The notes under the pieces: generated by a model
Database searches by the model: none
Told to the model about the DNA's origin: nothing
The model's input: only the letters and a program-made list of their open reading frames with translations
Part shown: positions 49,441 through 57,905 of the stretch, in pieces
How positions within the stretch are numbered: position 1 is the first letter of the stretch
How the letters are laid out: each line of letters starts with the position of its first letter
Assembly (NCBI GenBank): GCA_002412715.1
Contig: DHVP01000024.1
Coordinates: forward strand, 75,245 to 139,244
From: Deltaproteobacteria bacterium UBA5205
GTDB lineage: Bacteria > Desulfobacterota > Syntrophorhabdia > Syntrophorhabdales > Syntrophorhabdaceae
DNA length: 64,000 bases
Reading direction: 5' to 3'
Made by a program: the position numbers and the translations under genes

Positions 49441-50669
49441 TGTACCACCTCCCCGCCGAGGTACTCTTTCTTTGAAAAGGAGCCTGTCTTGAGTTTGGGA
49501 TGGATCGTAACCCCTCCCCGGATGCGGACCTTTTCGGGGACGATCGTTTCCATGCCTATGACCGTCAGGGCATCCCCGGGGTCTCCGACATCGGCGCCTT
49601 CCGAGATCACACAGCCCGTGTCCGCGACGGTGTGCGTCAATACGGCACCGCTGCGAACGGTGGAGTCAAAGAACAGGATGGAGTCCTCGACGACGGCACC
49701 CTCCTCCACCGATACGCCGGGGAAAAGGATGGAACGTGCCACGCGGCCCCTGATGGAACAGCCGCAGTGGAGGAATACGTCTTCAAGACTGGCCAGGGGG
49801 CCCACAAAGGCCGGTTGCCGGTCGCGGATATGACTGTCGGCCATGTTGGTCCTGAGTTCCCACGAGCGTATGTCCACCCTCGGCCTGCTGCCGAGGAGGT
49901 CCATGCTCGTGCGGTAGTATTCCTGTACGGTGCGGGTATATCCCCAGTAACCGCTGTGCTTGTATCCGTAGACCCTGTGTTTCTGCATGAGCATGGGGAT
50001 AATGTCCTTGCCGAACTCGTGAGAGGGACTGGCCGCATTTTCCTTAAGAGTTGCGATAAGAAGCTCGGCCCTGAAAACGTAGATCGTCAGCGATGCCCAT
50101 TCCAGTTGCGAATTCTTCGGTTTTTCCCTGTATTCCGTGAGCCTTCCTCCGCGGGGGTCTCCTTCGTCAATGGAGGCCAGCCCGAACCGGGACGATCCCT
50201 CGGGGGAGACCCTGGTGAAAGCCACTGTCACATCGGCGTTCTTTTCAAGATGGAACTCGATGAGCTTGCGGTAATCCATGCGGTAGATATGGTCGCCGGA
50301 GAGGACGACGACGATCTCGGGGTTGTTGAGACGTATGAAGTCGATGTTCTGGTAGACGGCATCGGCTGTACCCTTGTACCAGTCGGAGGCACCCCGGCCC
50401 TGAAAGGGGGGGAGTATTACGGCACATCGCTGCCTTCCCGTCATGTCCCAGGGTTCTCCGTTGGCAATGTGGCTGATCAGTTCGAAAGGCCTGTACTGTG
50501 ACAGAATACCCACGTTCTCGATATCTGAATGCATGAGATTGCTCATAGGAAAATCGATGACCCGATAAAGACCCCCGTATGGGAGGACCGATTTGGGCCT
50601 GAAAAAGGTAAGTACGTCCAGTTCGCCAACCCTGCCGCCTGCGAGAATCATTGCAAGGACCTGTGCCAT
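49437..50669 (-). CDS. GlgC paralogue with altered nucleotide-binding loop
   Basis: A 410-residue homologue of ADP-glucose pyrophosphorylase. It keeps WYKGTADAVYQN, LSGDHIYRMDYRKL (Asp) and YREKPKN (Lys) and the beta-helix, but the N-terminal loop reads MILAGGRVGELDVLTFFRP, so the Arg of GGxGxRL is replaced and the spacing is shifted. RPKSVLPYGGLYRVIDFPMSN follows. It may be a non-catalytic or regulatory subunit, by analogy with GlgD, or an enzyme for another sugar phosphate. It begins 26 bp after the treY stop and overlaps the canonical glgC by four bases. Confidence 0.85.
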   Translation of the reverse strand: MAQVLAMILAGGRVGELDVLTFFRPKSVLPYGGLYRVIDFPMSNLMHSDIENVGILSQYRPFELISHIANGEPWDMTGRQRCAVILPPFQGRGASDWYKGTADAVYQNIDFIRLNNPEIVVVLSGDHIYRMDYRKLIEFHLEKNADVTVAFTRVSPEGSSRFGLASIDEGDPRGGRLTEYREKPKNSQLEWASLTIYVFRAELLIATLKENAASPSHEFGKDIIPMLMQKHRVYGYKHSGYWGYTRTVQEYYRTSMDLLGSRPRVDIRSWELRTNMADSHIRDRQPAFVGPLASLEDVFLHCGCSIRGRVARSILFPGVSVEEGAVVEDSILFFDSTVRSGAVLTHTVADTGCVISEGADVGDPGDALTVIGMETIVPEKVRIRGGVTIHPKLKTGSFSKKEYLGGEVVQ

Positions 50670-50695
50670 GATCTACCACGCTCCTTCTTAGTTGA

Positions 50696-53686
50696 TCAAT
50701 AACCTGTTTCGAGAAGCGCCACGGGGAAATTCCGGAAGAGTTCGGAACAGGCGAGGCCCGACGAGGCCTGCCACGAGGACCTTCTGTGCTCTTCCCCCGT
50801 AAAAACGTTTCTGTAGACCCTCTCATCGGGACCTTCAGGCACTATGACCGTCGTGTCTTCCCACATTCCGCTGAAGGTCGAGTCCGGTGAAGACAATATC
50901 TTCGCAAGAAACCTCGGAACGACCACTATGATCATTATGGTGAGGAAACGACGCGCAAACGCTATGACTTGTCCTGACCGGGCCCCCGACACTTCCAATG
51001 GTATGTATTCACCTTTTTCGAAAAGTTCCCGTATCTCGCCGCGAAGCTTAAGGGTCCTGAATGTTATGTACAGCTTTATTCTGCCGTCTTCCATCGAGCT
51101 TGTCAATTCTTTCGCGTATTCCAGCGTATTTTTGCGGCTGAGGTCTTCCTTTATTCGTTCAAGCATACCCATGCGAAGATCGTAATCGACAGGCATCCTG
51201 TTGTCGGGGTCGACGAGGCTGAAATCCCACAGTTCCGTTCCCTGGTAAAAATCAGGGATGCCGGGGGAACATATCTTCAGAAGGGTTTGGGCCGATGAAG
51301 CGTACATCCCGCAAAGGGATATCGCCTTCTGGAAGGGTATGAAATCGTCGAGGAAGGGGTTGCTCCGTTTCCTGTCGAGAATGGTGTCCACAAAGATCGT
51401 CAATGCCTCTTCGTACATCCTGTCGGTGTTTATCCAGCTGGTATTGACCTTCGCCTCCTTGACCGCCTTGACCATATAACCCTTGATCCGCATTTTGTAT
51501 GCGTCGTACTGTTCGTCGTTCAGGTCATCCAGGGGCCAGGTGCCGATAAGCGTCTGGTACAGGAGGTATTCTTCGTTTCTGTCAGGCGCCTGGCGATTGT
51601 TGACGACGATCTTTTTTCTTTTGTTCAGTTTTGCCCAGAGGATTACATGCTCCCTCCACGCACCGGGAATCTCGGACAGGACATTGATCCGGGCCCGGAC
51701 GTCCTCGCTCCGCTTTGTGTCATGGGTTGAGGAAGCGATGAGGGCACAGGGCCAGTTCTTGATCCGCTCGATATTCTGCCCGTGAAAGGTGTCGGGCAGG
51801 GTGCCGAAATGGTCCGGGCTGCCGCCCACCTCGTTCAGGGATACGAGCCGGTTATAGACGTAGAACGCCGTATCCTCCACGCCCTTTGCCATGACGGGAC
51901 CGGTTATCTGCTGGAATTTCATGGTGAAATTGAGCCATGCCGCCTTTTCCTCATCATCCATGTCAGGACGGAATCCTAAAAGGAGGACGTTCTTCATGAA
52001 GAGAAAAATGGATTCGTTCAGAACGGGATTTCTTCTGATAGCCCGAGAGATAGCAAGCTCAATGTAGTGCCTGTCCCTCTCCCTGACATCCGGCCCGTTG
52101 ATATACGTCCTGTAGACAGGGAAGCAGGCGATGACCTCAATGATGACCTTGATCAGGCTGTTGAGGGTAAAATCGCGGGTCTGGCGGTTCCTTTCGGTGA
52201 TCATGTTCAGGCGATGCCCGAGCGTGTTGATCTCGCTTGACATGGCTACCCCCATTACGAGCTTCTTGTTCTCGTACAGGATCTCCTGGAAATCCGACTG
52301 TGTCCGGGTAAACCTCCTGTAAATGGCATCGAAGGCCTTCGAGTTCTGACTGTCCACAAAGAGTCCGCTCAGTGAATTGAGGAAGACATATCCGGTGGTG
52401 CTGAACAATGGCCATTCGGCGGGCATGATCTCACCCCTGCCGAGTATCTTTTCGGCTACGATGTAGAAAGGTTTGAAGTTTTTCTGTGTCTTAAGGGCCT
52501 CGTCATAGCGTTCCGATATGACATTTTCGATGTAGCTTTTTCCATAAGGGAGCCGGACATTCTCCCTGACTTCCTCCACGCGGGATTTCATGGCTATTGC
52601 GAAGCATTTGCGCTGAAGCCGGTCGAAATACTCCGAGGGGTCATACAGGCCGTCAGGATGGTCGACCCTCAGACCTGTCACCTTTCCCGCTTCGATAAGC
52701 TCGAAGATGAAACGATGCGTTTCCTCGAAGACCACGGGGTCTTCCACCCTGATCGCGGCGAGGCTGTTGATATCGAAAAACCTCCGGTAGTTGATTTCTT
52801 CGGTGGCCACCTGCCAGTACGACAGGCGATAGATCTGTTTCGAGAGGAGGTCATCGAGAAGGTCGAAGCTCTTGGACTCGCCGGGGGTCCCGTTGAAGAC
52901 CTCCACGTTCCTGTCCACAAAGGCCCTTATTTCGGGATCATTTCGATAAATCTCGTTAAGCCGTCTTTTTATGATCTCTTTTTCCCGGTATCGCTCGGCG
53001 ACCATCTCGGGGTCCGTATCGAGACATGCCGGGAGTTTTCCCGCGGACGTGACGATGCTGAGGAGTTCATCGTAACTGCCGCCCGGCTCCCTTTCTTTCG
53101 CCTGGAGGTCCTCTATCTTCCAGAAGAGGATATCGGCGTATGTTTCCGGGAGGATCGGCAAGGTAGTGGCATAGACGTGAATGAAGAAGGAGCCGTCCCT
53201 GTATGTCAGCTGTATGTCTTTTTTTTCAAGTGCAACACCGTACTGGTCGCCGAGAAAGGGTAGGAGCACCTTGTCGCGCAGCTCTTTCTTGACGGGGTCC
53301 CAATCGATGTCAAAAAATGCGCTGCAGGACGAAGCCGGCCCGTTTTCGAGGAGATCCATCCAGTATCGGTTGTCGCTGTCGATGCACATGTGGTTGGGCA
53401 CGATGTCTAGGATTTGTCCCATATCGTGTTCTTTCAGGGTTTTCGTGAAGAGATCATAGTCTTCGTCCGTGCCTATTTCGGCATTGAGCCTCGTCGGGTC
53501 CGTGATATCGTATCCGTGAAGGCTGCCCGAGCGTGCCGCGAAATAGGGAGAGGCATAAAGGTCAGTGATTCCCAGTTCCCGGAGATAGGGGATTATCTTC
53601 GCGGCTTCCGTGAATCGGAAATTCCGGTTCAATTGGACCCTGTAAGTCGAAAGAGGTATGCGGAGATTCATATAGGGTTCTGTCAC
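50696..53686 (-). CDS. treY: Maltooligosyl trehalose synthase
   Basis: A 996-residue GH13 enzyme that turns the reducing-end glucose of a maltodextrin into a trehalosyl unit. The start is LRIPLSTYRVQLNRNFRFTE, followed by YASPYFAARSGSLHGYDI, QILDIVPNHM, the catalytic region GLRVDHPDGLYDP, YIVAEKILGRGE and ASSTHDTKRSEDVRARI. The length fits TreY enzymes with the large inserted helices. The GTG at 53686 overlaps the treZ stop as GTGA; an ATG at 53671 is the alternative. TreZ upstream releases trehalose from its product. Confidence 0.96.
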   Translation of the reverse strand: MTEPYMNLRIPLSTYRVQLNRNFRFTEAAKIIPYLRELGITDLYASPYFAARSGSLHGYDITDPTRLNAEIGTDEDYDLFTKTLKEHDMGQILDIVPNHMCIDSDNRYWMDLLENGPASSCSAFFDIDWDPVKKELRDKVLLPFLGDQYGVALEKKDIQLTYRDGSFFIHVYATTLPILPETYADILFWKIEDLQAKEREPGGSYDELLSIVTSAGKLPACLDTDPEMVAERYREKEIIKRRLNEIYRNDPEIRAFVDRNVEVFNGTPGESKSFDLLDDLLSKQIYRLSYWQVATEEINYRRFFDINSLAAIRVEDPVVFEETHRFIFELIEAGKVTGLRVDHPDGLYDPSEYFDRLQRKCFAIAMKSRVEEVRENVRLPYGKSYIENVISERYDEALKTQKNFKPFYIVAEKILGRGEIMPAEWPLFSTTGYVFLNSLSGLFVDSQNSKAFDAIYRRFTRTQSDFQEILYENKKLVMGVAMSSEINTLGHRLNMITERNRQTRDFTLNSLIKVIIEVIACFPVYRTYINGPDVRERDRHYIELAISRAIRRNPVLNESIFLFMKNVLLLGFRPDMDDEEKAAWLNFTMKFQQITGPVMAKGVEDTAFYVYNRLVSLNEVGGSPDHFGTLPDTFHGQNIERIKNWPCALIASSTHDTKRSEDVRARINVLSEIPGAWREHVILWAKLNKRKKIVVNNRQAPDRNEEYLLYQTLIGTWPLDDLNDEQYDAYKMRIKGYMVKAVKEAKVNTSWINTDRMYEEALTIFVDTILDRKRSNPFLDDFIPFQKAISLCGMYASSAQTLLKICSPGIPDFYQGTELWDFSLVDPDNRMPVDYDLRMGMLERIKEDLSRKNTLEYAKELTSSMEDGRIKLYITFRTLKLRGEIRELFEKGEYIPLEVSGARSGQVIAFARRFLTIMIIVVVPRFLAKILSSPDSTFSGMWEDTTVIVPEGPDERVYRNVFTGEEHRRSSWQASSGLACSELFRNFPVALLETGY

Positions 53687-55569
53687 GATCTTTTTCCTCC
53701 GAAGCTCCGGCAGGGCTCTTCCCTCCGGTACACCACCGCATTCCAGGGGCCCAGAGAGACCGGGATGCCCTCTGCCGCGCTGACGAGTGCCGGGGCCTTT
53801 TCACCGGTTCCGCCCCATTGTTTTGAAAACGTGTCGGCTATCACCGCCCATGTGCCATCAGGAAGCGGTAAGACGACGCTTGCCTCCTCCCCGCTGAAAT
53901 TGAAGAAGCAGGCGATATCGCCGGCTGAAAGAGGCATCGTGACACAGAGTACGGGCCGGTCGTGCCGGTATGTTACGTCAGGCCGATGCTGCTTCATCTC
54001 CCAGGGCTTAAGAGAACTACGCAGCGCGCAAAGGTGTTTGTAGAACCCGAAAAGGAGATCGTGATGTTCTTCAAATCGCAACTCCCTGTTGATCCTGGAT
54101 CGAATGAATGTTTCCTCGGCCTGCGGGTCGGCCACGTCACCACCGGGATCGAAAGCGGCGAATTCTTCGGCTCTTCCCGCCCTCACAGCCTCGATGAGGT
54201 CCTTGTCCTCATGACTTACAAAATACAGAAAAGGTGCCGTCTCACCATACTCCTCTCCCATGAACAGAAGGGGGATGGAGGGTGACAACATTACGGCGGT
54301 CGCGGCCATCTTAAGCCTGTCAGGACAGACAAGACCGGCAAGGCGCTCGCCCAGGGGCCTGTTGCCCGCCTGGTCGTGGTTCTGGGAAAACACTACGAAC
54401 TGCGTCGGAGGTCTGTGTTTCGAGTGACTGCCGTGTTTTCTCCGGCGATATGAAGAGAACTGTCCTGTGAACACGTAGCCTTCGGAAAAGCTTTTCACCA
54501 GGTCCCCGATGGAGCCGAAATCCACGTAGTACCCGCTTCGCTCTGTTGTAAGGAGTGCATGAAGGGCGTGATGAAAATCGTCATTCCACTGGGCATGAAG
54601 GCCTATGCCTCCGCAGTCCTGAGGCGTTATGACGCGGATGTCGTTGAGATCGCTTTCGGCAATGAGATATGCTGCGCGGTTGCCGTCGTTTGCTGACCTC
54701 ACCGTTTCTGCAAGTTCCTGGAGAAAGGTCCGGGCGCTGAAATCGTAAATCCCGTGAACAGCATCCAGCCTGAGCGCGTCGACGTGGTAATGTGTGAACC
54801 AGTCCAGGGCGTTTTCGATAAAGTAATGCCGCACTTCGTCGCTCATGGGCCCGTCGAAATTGATCGCATCTCCCCAGGGGGTGCAGTAACGGTTCGTGAA
54901 ATATGGCCCGAATTTCGCAAGATAATTGCCTTCGGGCCCCAGGTGGTTGTAGACAACGTCAAGGATGACGGCCATGGCATGTTCGTGACAGGCGTTGATC
55001 ATTTCCTTGAGCCCGGCCGGTCCGCCATAGGTGTTCTGGGGCGCGAAGGGGAAGGTGCCGTCGTAGCCCCAGTTCCTGCCGCCGGGAAACTGACCGACAG
55101 GCATGAGTTCGATGGCATTGATGCCCAGTTCCTTAAAATAATCAAGACACCCTGCAACGGCTTGAAAGGTTCCCTCCCCGGTAAAAGTACCCACGTGAAG
55201 CTCGTATATAGTGTATTCTTCAACGGGAATGCCCTGCCAGCCACAGTCAGTCCATTGAAAAAAAGAGTGATCGACGATCCTCGACGGACCGTGCACTCCC
55301 CGGGGTTGAGACCGTGACGCGGGATCGGGGAATGCTTCACGTTCATCAATGATGTACCGGTAAAGATCACCGTCTCCGGCGGATTCCGGTTTTCCTTGAA
55401 AATAATCAGGTCCCGAGCGCACGAGAGGCACGATCCGTCTGTCGGAACCCTGTCCCAGCTCAACCGATATCGTCCCGGCAAAAGGCGCCCAGACCCGAAA
55501 AAATGTCGAGCCGTCGGGCAATGGCAGTGCGCCGATGTGCCCGGCACTGGTGTCTATCAGATCATTCAT
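53683..55569 (-). CDS. treZ: Malto-oligosyltrehalose trehalohydrolase
   Basis: A 628-residue GH13 enzyme that cuts trehalose from maltooligosyl trehalose. An N-terminal E-set domain (FFRVWAPFAGTISVEL) is followed by the barrel with YELHVGTFTGEGTF, LDVVYNHLGPEGNY, HVDALRLDAVHGI (nucleophile Asp269), YLIAESDLND (acid Glu305) and FVVFSQNHDQAGNRPLG (Asp399). It is coupled to treY by a 4-base overlap. An 87-bp gap with a perfect 15-bp hairpin lies between it and treT upstream. Confidence 0.96.
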   Translation of the reverse strand: MNDLIDTSAGHIGALPLPDGSTFFRVWAPFAGTISVELGQGSDRRIVPLVRSGPDYFQGKPESAGDGDLYRYIIDEREAFPDPASRSQPRGVHGPSRIVDHSFFQWTDCGWQGIPVEEYTIYELHVGTFTGEGTFQAVAGCLDYFKELGINAIELMPVGQFPGGRNWGYDGTFPFAPQNTYGGPAGLKEMINACHEHAMAVILDVVYNHLGPEGNYLAKFGPYFTNRYCTPWGDAINFDGPMSDEVRHYFIENALDWFTHYHVDALRLDAVHGIYDFSARTFLQELAETVRSANDGNRAAYLIAESDLNDIRVITPQDCGGIGLHAQWNDDFHHALHALLTTERSGYYVDFGSIGDLVKSFSEGYVFTGQFSSYRRRKHGSHSKHRPPTQFVVFSQNHDQAGNRPLGERLAGLVCPDRLKMAATAVMLSPSIPLLFMGEEYGETAPFLYFVSHEDKDLIEAVRAGRAEEFAAFDPGGDVADPQAEETFIRSRINRELRFEEHHDLLFGFYKHLCALRSSLKPWEMKQHRPDVTYRHDRPVLCVTMPLSAGDIACFFNFSGEEASVVLPLPDGTWAVIADTFSKQWGGTGEKAPALVSAAEGIPVSLGPWNAVVYRREEPCRSFGGKRS

Positions 55570-55607
55570 ATATTATCCAGTATAGCAGAAAGACAGCTCA
55601 TGAGTTT

Positions 55608-55656
55608 TGAGAGACAGGTCATGGGAGGAATCCCGTCACTTATGACCTGTCTCTCA
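55608..55656. repeat. Perfect 15-bp hairpin in the treT-treZ gap
   Basis: TGAGAGACAGGTCAT (55608-55622) pairs with ATGACCTGTCTCTCA (55642-55656) around a 19-base loop. It abuts the treT stop codon. No T run follows in either direction, so it is more likely an mRNA processing or stability element, or a dispersed repeat, than a terminator. Confidence 0.6.
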
Positions 55657-56868
55657 TTACAGCTCTATAAGGCTTCCTCCGTGTGACGACAGGGTGTGCC
55701 ATACAGCAAGGTAGTCCCGTATCTGTCTCGTAATGAGGAAATTCTGACGGACATATTCGCGGGCGCGCTCTCCCATCTGCTGAGCCATCGGGGTGTTGTT
55801 AAGGAGCTGTCGTATCCTGAAGGCCGCTCCCTCTATGGAATGGACGAGAAAGCCCGTCACCCCGTGGACGATCTGCAAAGGAATACCGCCCGCCGCTCCT
55901 CCAATAACCGGTTTGCCTTTCCACATGCCCTCCGCGACGGTAAGACCGAAACCTTCCTTGAGCGATTTCTGGAGGATCACGGTAGCCATCCTTTGCAGGG
56001 CGTTGATGTCCTTGTCACTGAAAGGCGGCAACAGAAGGATGTGGATATCGGGATCGTTTGATGCAAATTCCCGAACCTCGTTGAGGACCTCGGCGCCTTC
56101 AGGGTCATCCGCTGCAGGGCTCCCGGCGAGCACGAGGACGCAGTCGTTGTATTTTTTTACCATCCTGTAAGCCATGATGACGCCGGTGGGGTCCTTGAAC
56201 TTGTCGAAGCGGGAGACCTGGAGAATAACCGGTCTGTCCCTTGGAATGCCGAGCCTGTCTGCCGTCTCGGTAATCTCATCATTGCTGAGATCCCTGTTCT
56301 TGGTGGAAAGCGGGTCGATCGACGGGGGTATGATGAATTCGTTGCCACTCAGAGCGCCGGCAAAACGGGAAACGGAATAGATCGCCGCGTCGAATTTTGC
56401 CGCATATCCTCCTATCCGCTTGACGACATCCTGCTGCGGATTGGAAACGTCGATATGGCAGCGCCAGATCCAGACACTTTCCTTGCGAAAAGTGACAAGC
56501 GGAACAGGTTGAGGGTCGTGGATCAGCACGGCGTCGGCATTGAGGTCCATGCCCGCGGCATTCGTCTCGTTGATCTTGAAATGGTGCTCCCACATGTCAT
56601 TGTCTATAAACTCGGTATTCCCCTGAAGGGCGTTGTGGACCTTCTTCGTCATGTCGAAGAACCTGTCATCACCCGTGATGATCTCCCAGCGAGCCTTGAT
56701 CCCAAGACTTAACATGATGGGGATCATTCTTTGCAGTATCTCGGCGACGCCTCCGCCCTCCCGTGTTGAATTAACGTGGAGAAACGTCTTTCCCGCAAGG
56801 TTGTCGGCAAGTTTTCTCAGCAGGAGAAGGTCTCCCTTGGGTGCGATGCCCGTGTATGATTCTATCAT
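55657..56868 (-). CDS. treT: Trehalose glycosyltransferring synthase-like GT4 (TreT)
   Basis: A 403-residue GT-B enzyme. FLHVNSTREGGGVAEILQRM is the TreT/trehalose phosphorylase signature, followed by WEIITGDDRFFDMTKKVHN, VLIHDPQPVPLV, WRCHIDVSNPQ, ILQVSRFDKFKDPTGVI and KEGFGLTVAEGMWKGKPVIG. TreT joins the glucose of ADP- or UDP-glucose to glucose, giving trehalose in one step, in reversible fashion. The ATG at 56868 overlaps the DUF5752 gene as ATGA and has GGGGG seven bases upstream. With GlgC next door, ADP-glucose is a likely donor. Confidence 0.88.
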   Translation of the reverse strand: MIESYTGIAPKGDLLLLRKLADNLAGKTFLHVNSTREGGGVAEILQRMIPIMLSLGIKARWEIITGDDRFFDMTKKVHNALQGNTEFIDNDMWEHHFKINETNAAGMDLNADAVLIHDPQPVPLVTFRKESVWIWRCHIDVSNPQQDVVKRIGGYAAKFDAAIYSVSRFAGALSGNEFIIPPSIDPLSTKNRDLSNDEITETADRLGIPRDRPVILQVSRFDKFKDPTGVIMAYRMVKKYNDCVLVLAGSPAADDPEGAEVLNEVREFASNDPDIHILLLPPFSDKDINALQRMATVILQKSLKEGFGLTVAEGMWKGKPVIGGAAGGIPLQIVHGVTGFLVHSIEGAAFRIRQLLNNTPMAQQMGERAREYVRQNFLITRQIRDYLAVWHTLSSHGGSLIEL

Positions 56869-57560
56869 GAATGTACCCCCGCCATTTCCATGTCGCTGCT
56901 GACCTCTTCCATGATCATCCCGGAAATGTGAGTCCGTATCTCCTCCGTGGTGTGCATAAAAGGGTCGATGGCCTGTATCTTTTTCGCCAGTTCTGTTTTC
57001 AGGAGACTGTCCTCCAGCCAGCGCGAAAAGTCGTCCGTCCCTGCCGTGACGCGCATGCGTGCCTCGTAGAAATGATAGTAAATACAGCCTCGGTCTATAA
57101 ATTTCAGCGCGATGAGAAATTCGGCCAGGTTTTTGGCCCATACGCCGACGGGAAAGACAAAGGTAATCGTTTCATTGAAGAAGAACTCGTCTCCGGGCAA
57201 AGCGTCGCGGGGCTCGGGAAAACTCTCCAGGTAGGAGTCGATGACGCCGACCAGGGCGGCGCGAAGATCGGAGATCGTTTCGCAGGAGTAGGAGTCGATA
57301 TTCGAGAGCTGTTCGGCAAGCGCCCGCTCCTCCAGGCTTTCTCCGGCCCATTGCGCGAAATCGTTGGTATATTCCAGGATGTGTTCCTTCAGAAAATACT
57401 GGTAGGTATGGTGAAATATCGAGTCGTCACTCACGGCGGCGATTATCTCCCGCAATTCCATCAGGTTGGCGGCCTTTCTGCCCGTCGACTTGATGATGCT
57501 GATGCATTGCCGGAACTCAAAAGGGAGTCCCTTTTCCTTGATTTCAATTTCGTCCATCAT
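56865..57560 (-). CDS. DUF5752 family protein
   Basis: A 231-residue soluble protein. It begins LPFEFRQCISIIKSTGRKAA and has VSDDSIFHHTYQYFLKEHIL followed by YTNDFAQWAGESLEERALAE. A second half repeats parts of this pattern (YYHFYEARMRVTAGTDDFSRW and SLLKTELAKKI), so it looks like an internal duplication. This fits DUF5752, which is found near trehalose and glycosyltransferase genes but has no known function. The name is from memory of the family pattern. It is coupled to treT by a 4-base overlap, which suggests it assists or regulates that enzyme. Confidence 0.75.
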   Translation of the reverse strand: MMDEIEIKEKGLPFEFRQCISIIKSTGRKAANLMELREIIAAVSDDSIFHHTYQYFLKEHILEYTNDFAQWAGESLEERALAEQLSNIDSYSCETISDLRAALVGVIDSYLESFPEPRDALPGDEFFFNETITFVFPVGVWAKNLAEFLIALKFIDRGCIYYHFYEARMRVTAGTDDFSRWLEDSLLKTELAKKIQAIDPFMHTTEEIRTHISGMIMEEVSSDMEMAGVHS

Positions 57561-57590
57561 CCACTCCTCCCCTTTACTCCTCCCCCCGCC

Positions 57591-57857
57591 TTACTGTCTT
57601 ATTTCGGCTTTTCCGGTTATCCCCGGGGCCGCCTGCGGTCCCTTTTCGCCGGGTGTCTTTTTTTTCCGTGAGAGGCGCAGTAAAAACGATACCAGGATGC
57701 CTGCGACCACTCCCAGGACGACAGAGAGAAAGACCACTATGGCAAGCGACGCCTGATATGTCCAGATGAGGAAAGAAAAGGTCACCGGGTGCGAGTTCTG
57801 GGTTGAAAAAATGGCCACGAAAATGACGATACATACTATGAGAACAAGAAAACGCAT
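57591..57857 (-). CDS. LapA-like (DUF1049) membrane protein
   Basis: An 88-residue protein with two membrane helices: FLVLIVCIVIFVAIFSTQN and LAIVVFLSVVLGVVAGILVS. The link FSTQNSHPVTFSFLIWTYQA is the typical LapA/DUF1049 hairpin, and the Arg/Lys-rich tail follows (LRLSRKKK). In E. coli LapA acts with LapB to control LPS synthesis. The ATG at 57857 follows an AGGAAAGG site; the frame upstream to 57899 has no support. It sits between DUF5752 and the GpgS-like gene, with no LapB-like gene nearby. Confidence 0.82.
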   Translation of the reverse strand: MRFLVLIVCIVIFVAIFSTQNSHPVTFSFLIWTYQASLAIVVFLSVVLGVVAGILVSFLLRLSRKKKTPGEKGPQAAPGITGKAEIRQ

Positions 57858-57905
57858 CCTTTCCTCCCCTCCGACCCGTTTTCTTTCAGGTCGGCTCATG
57901 GGTTT

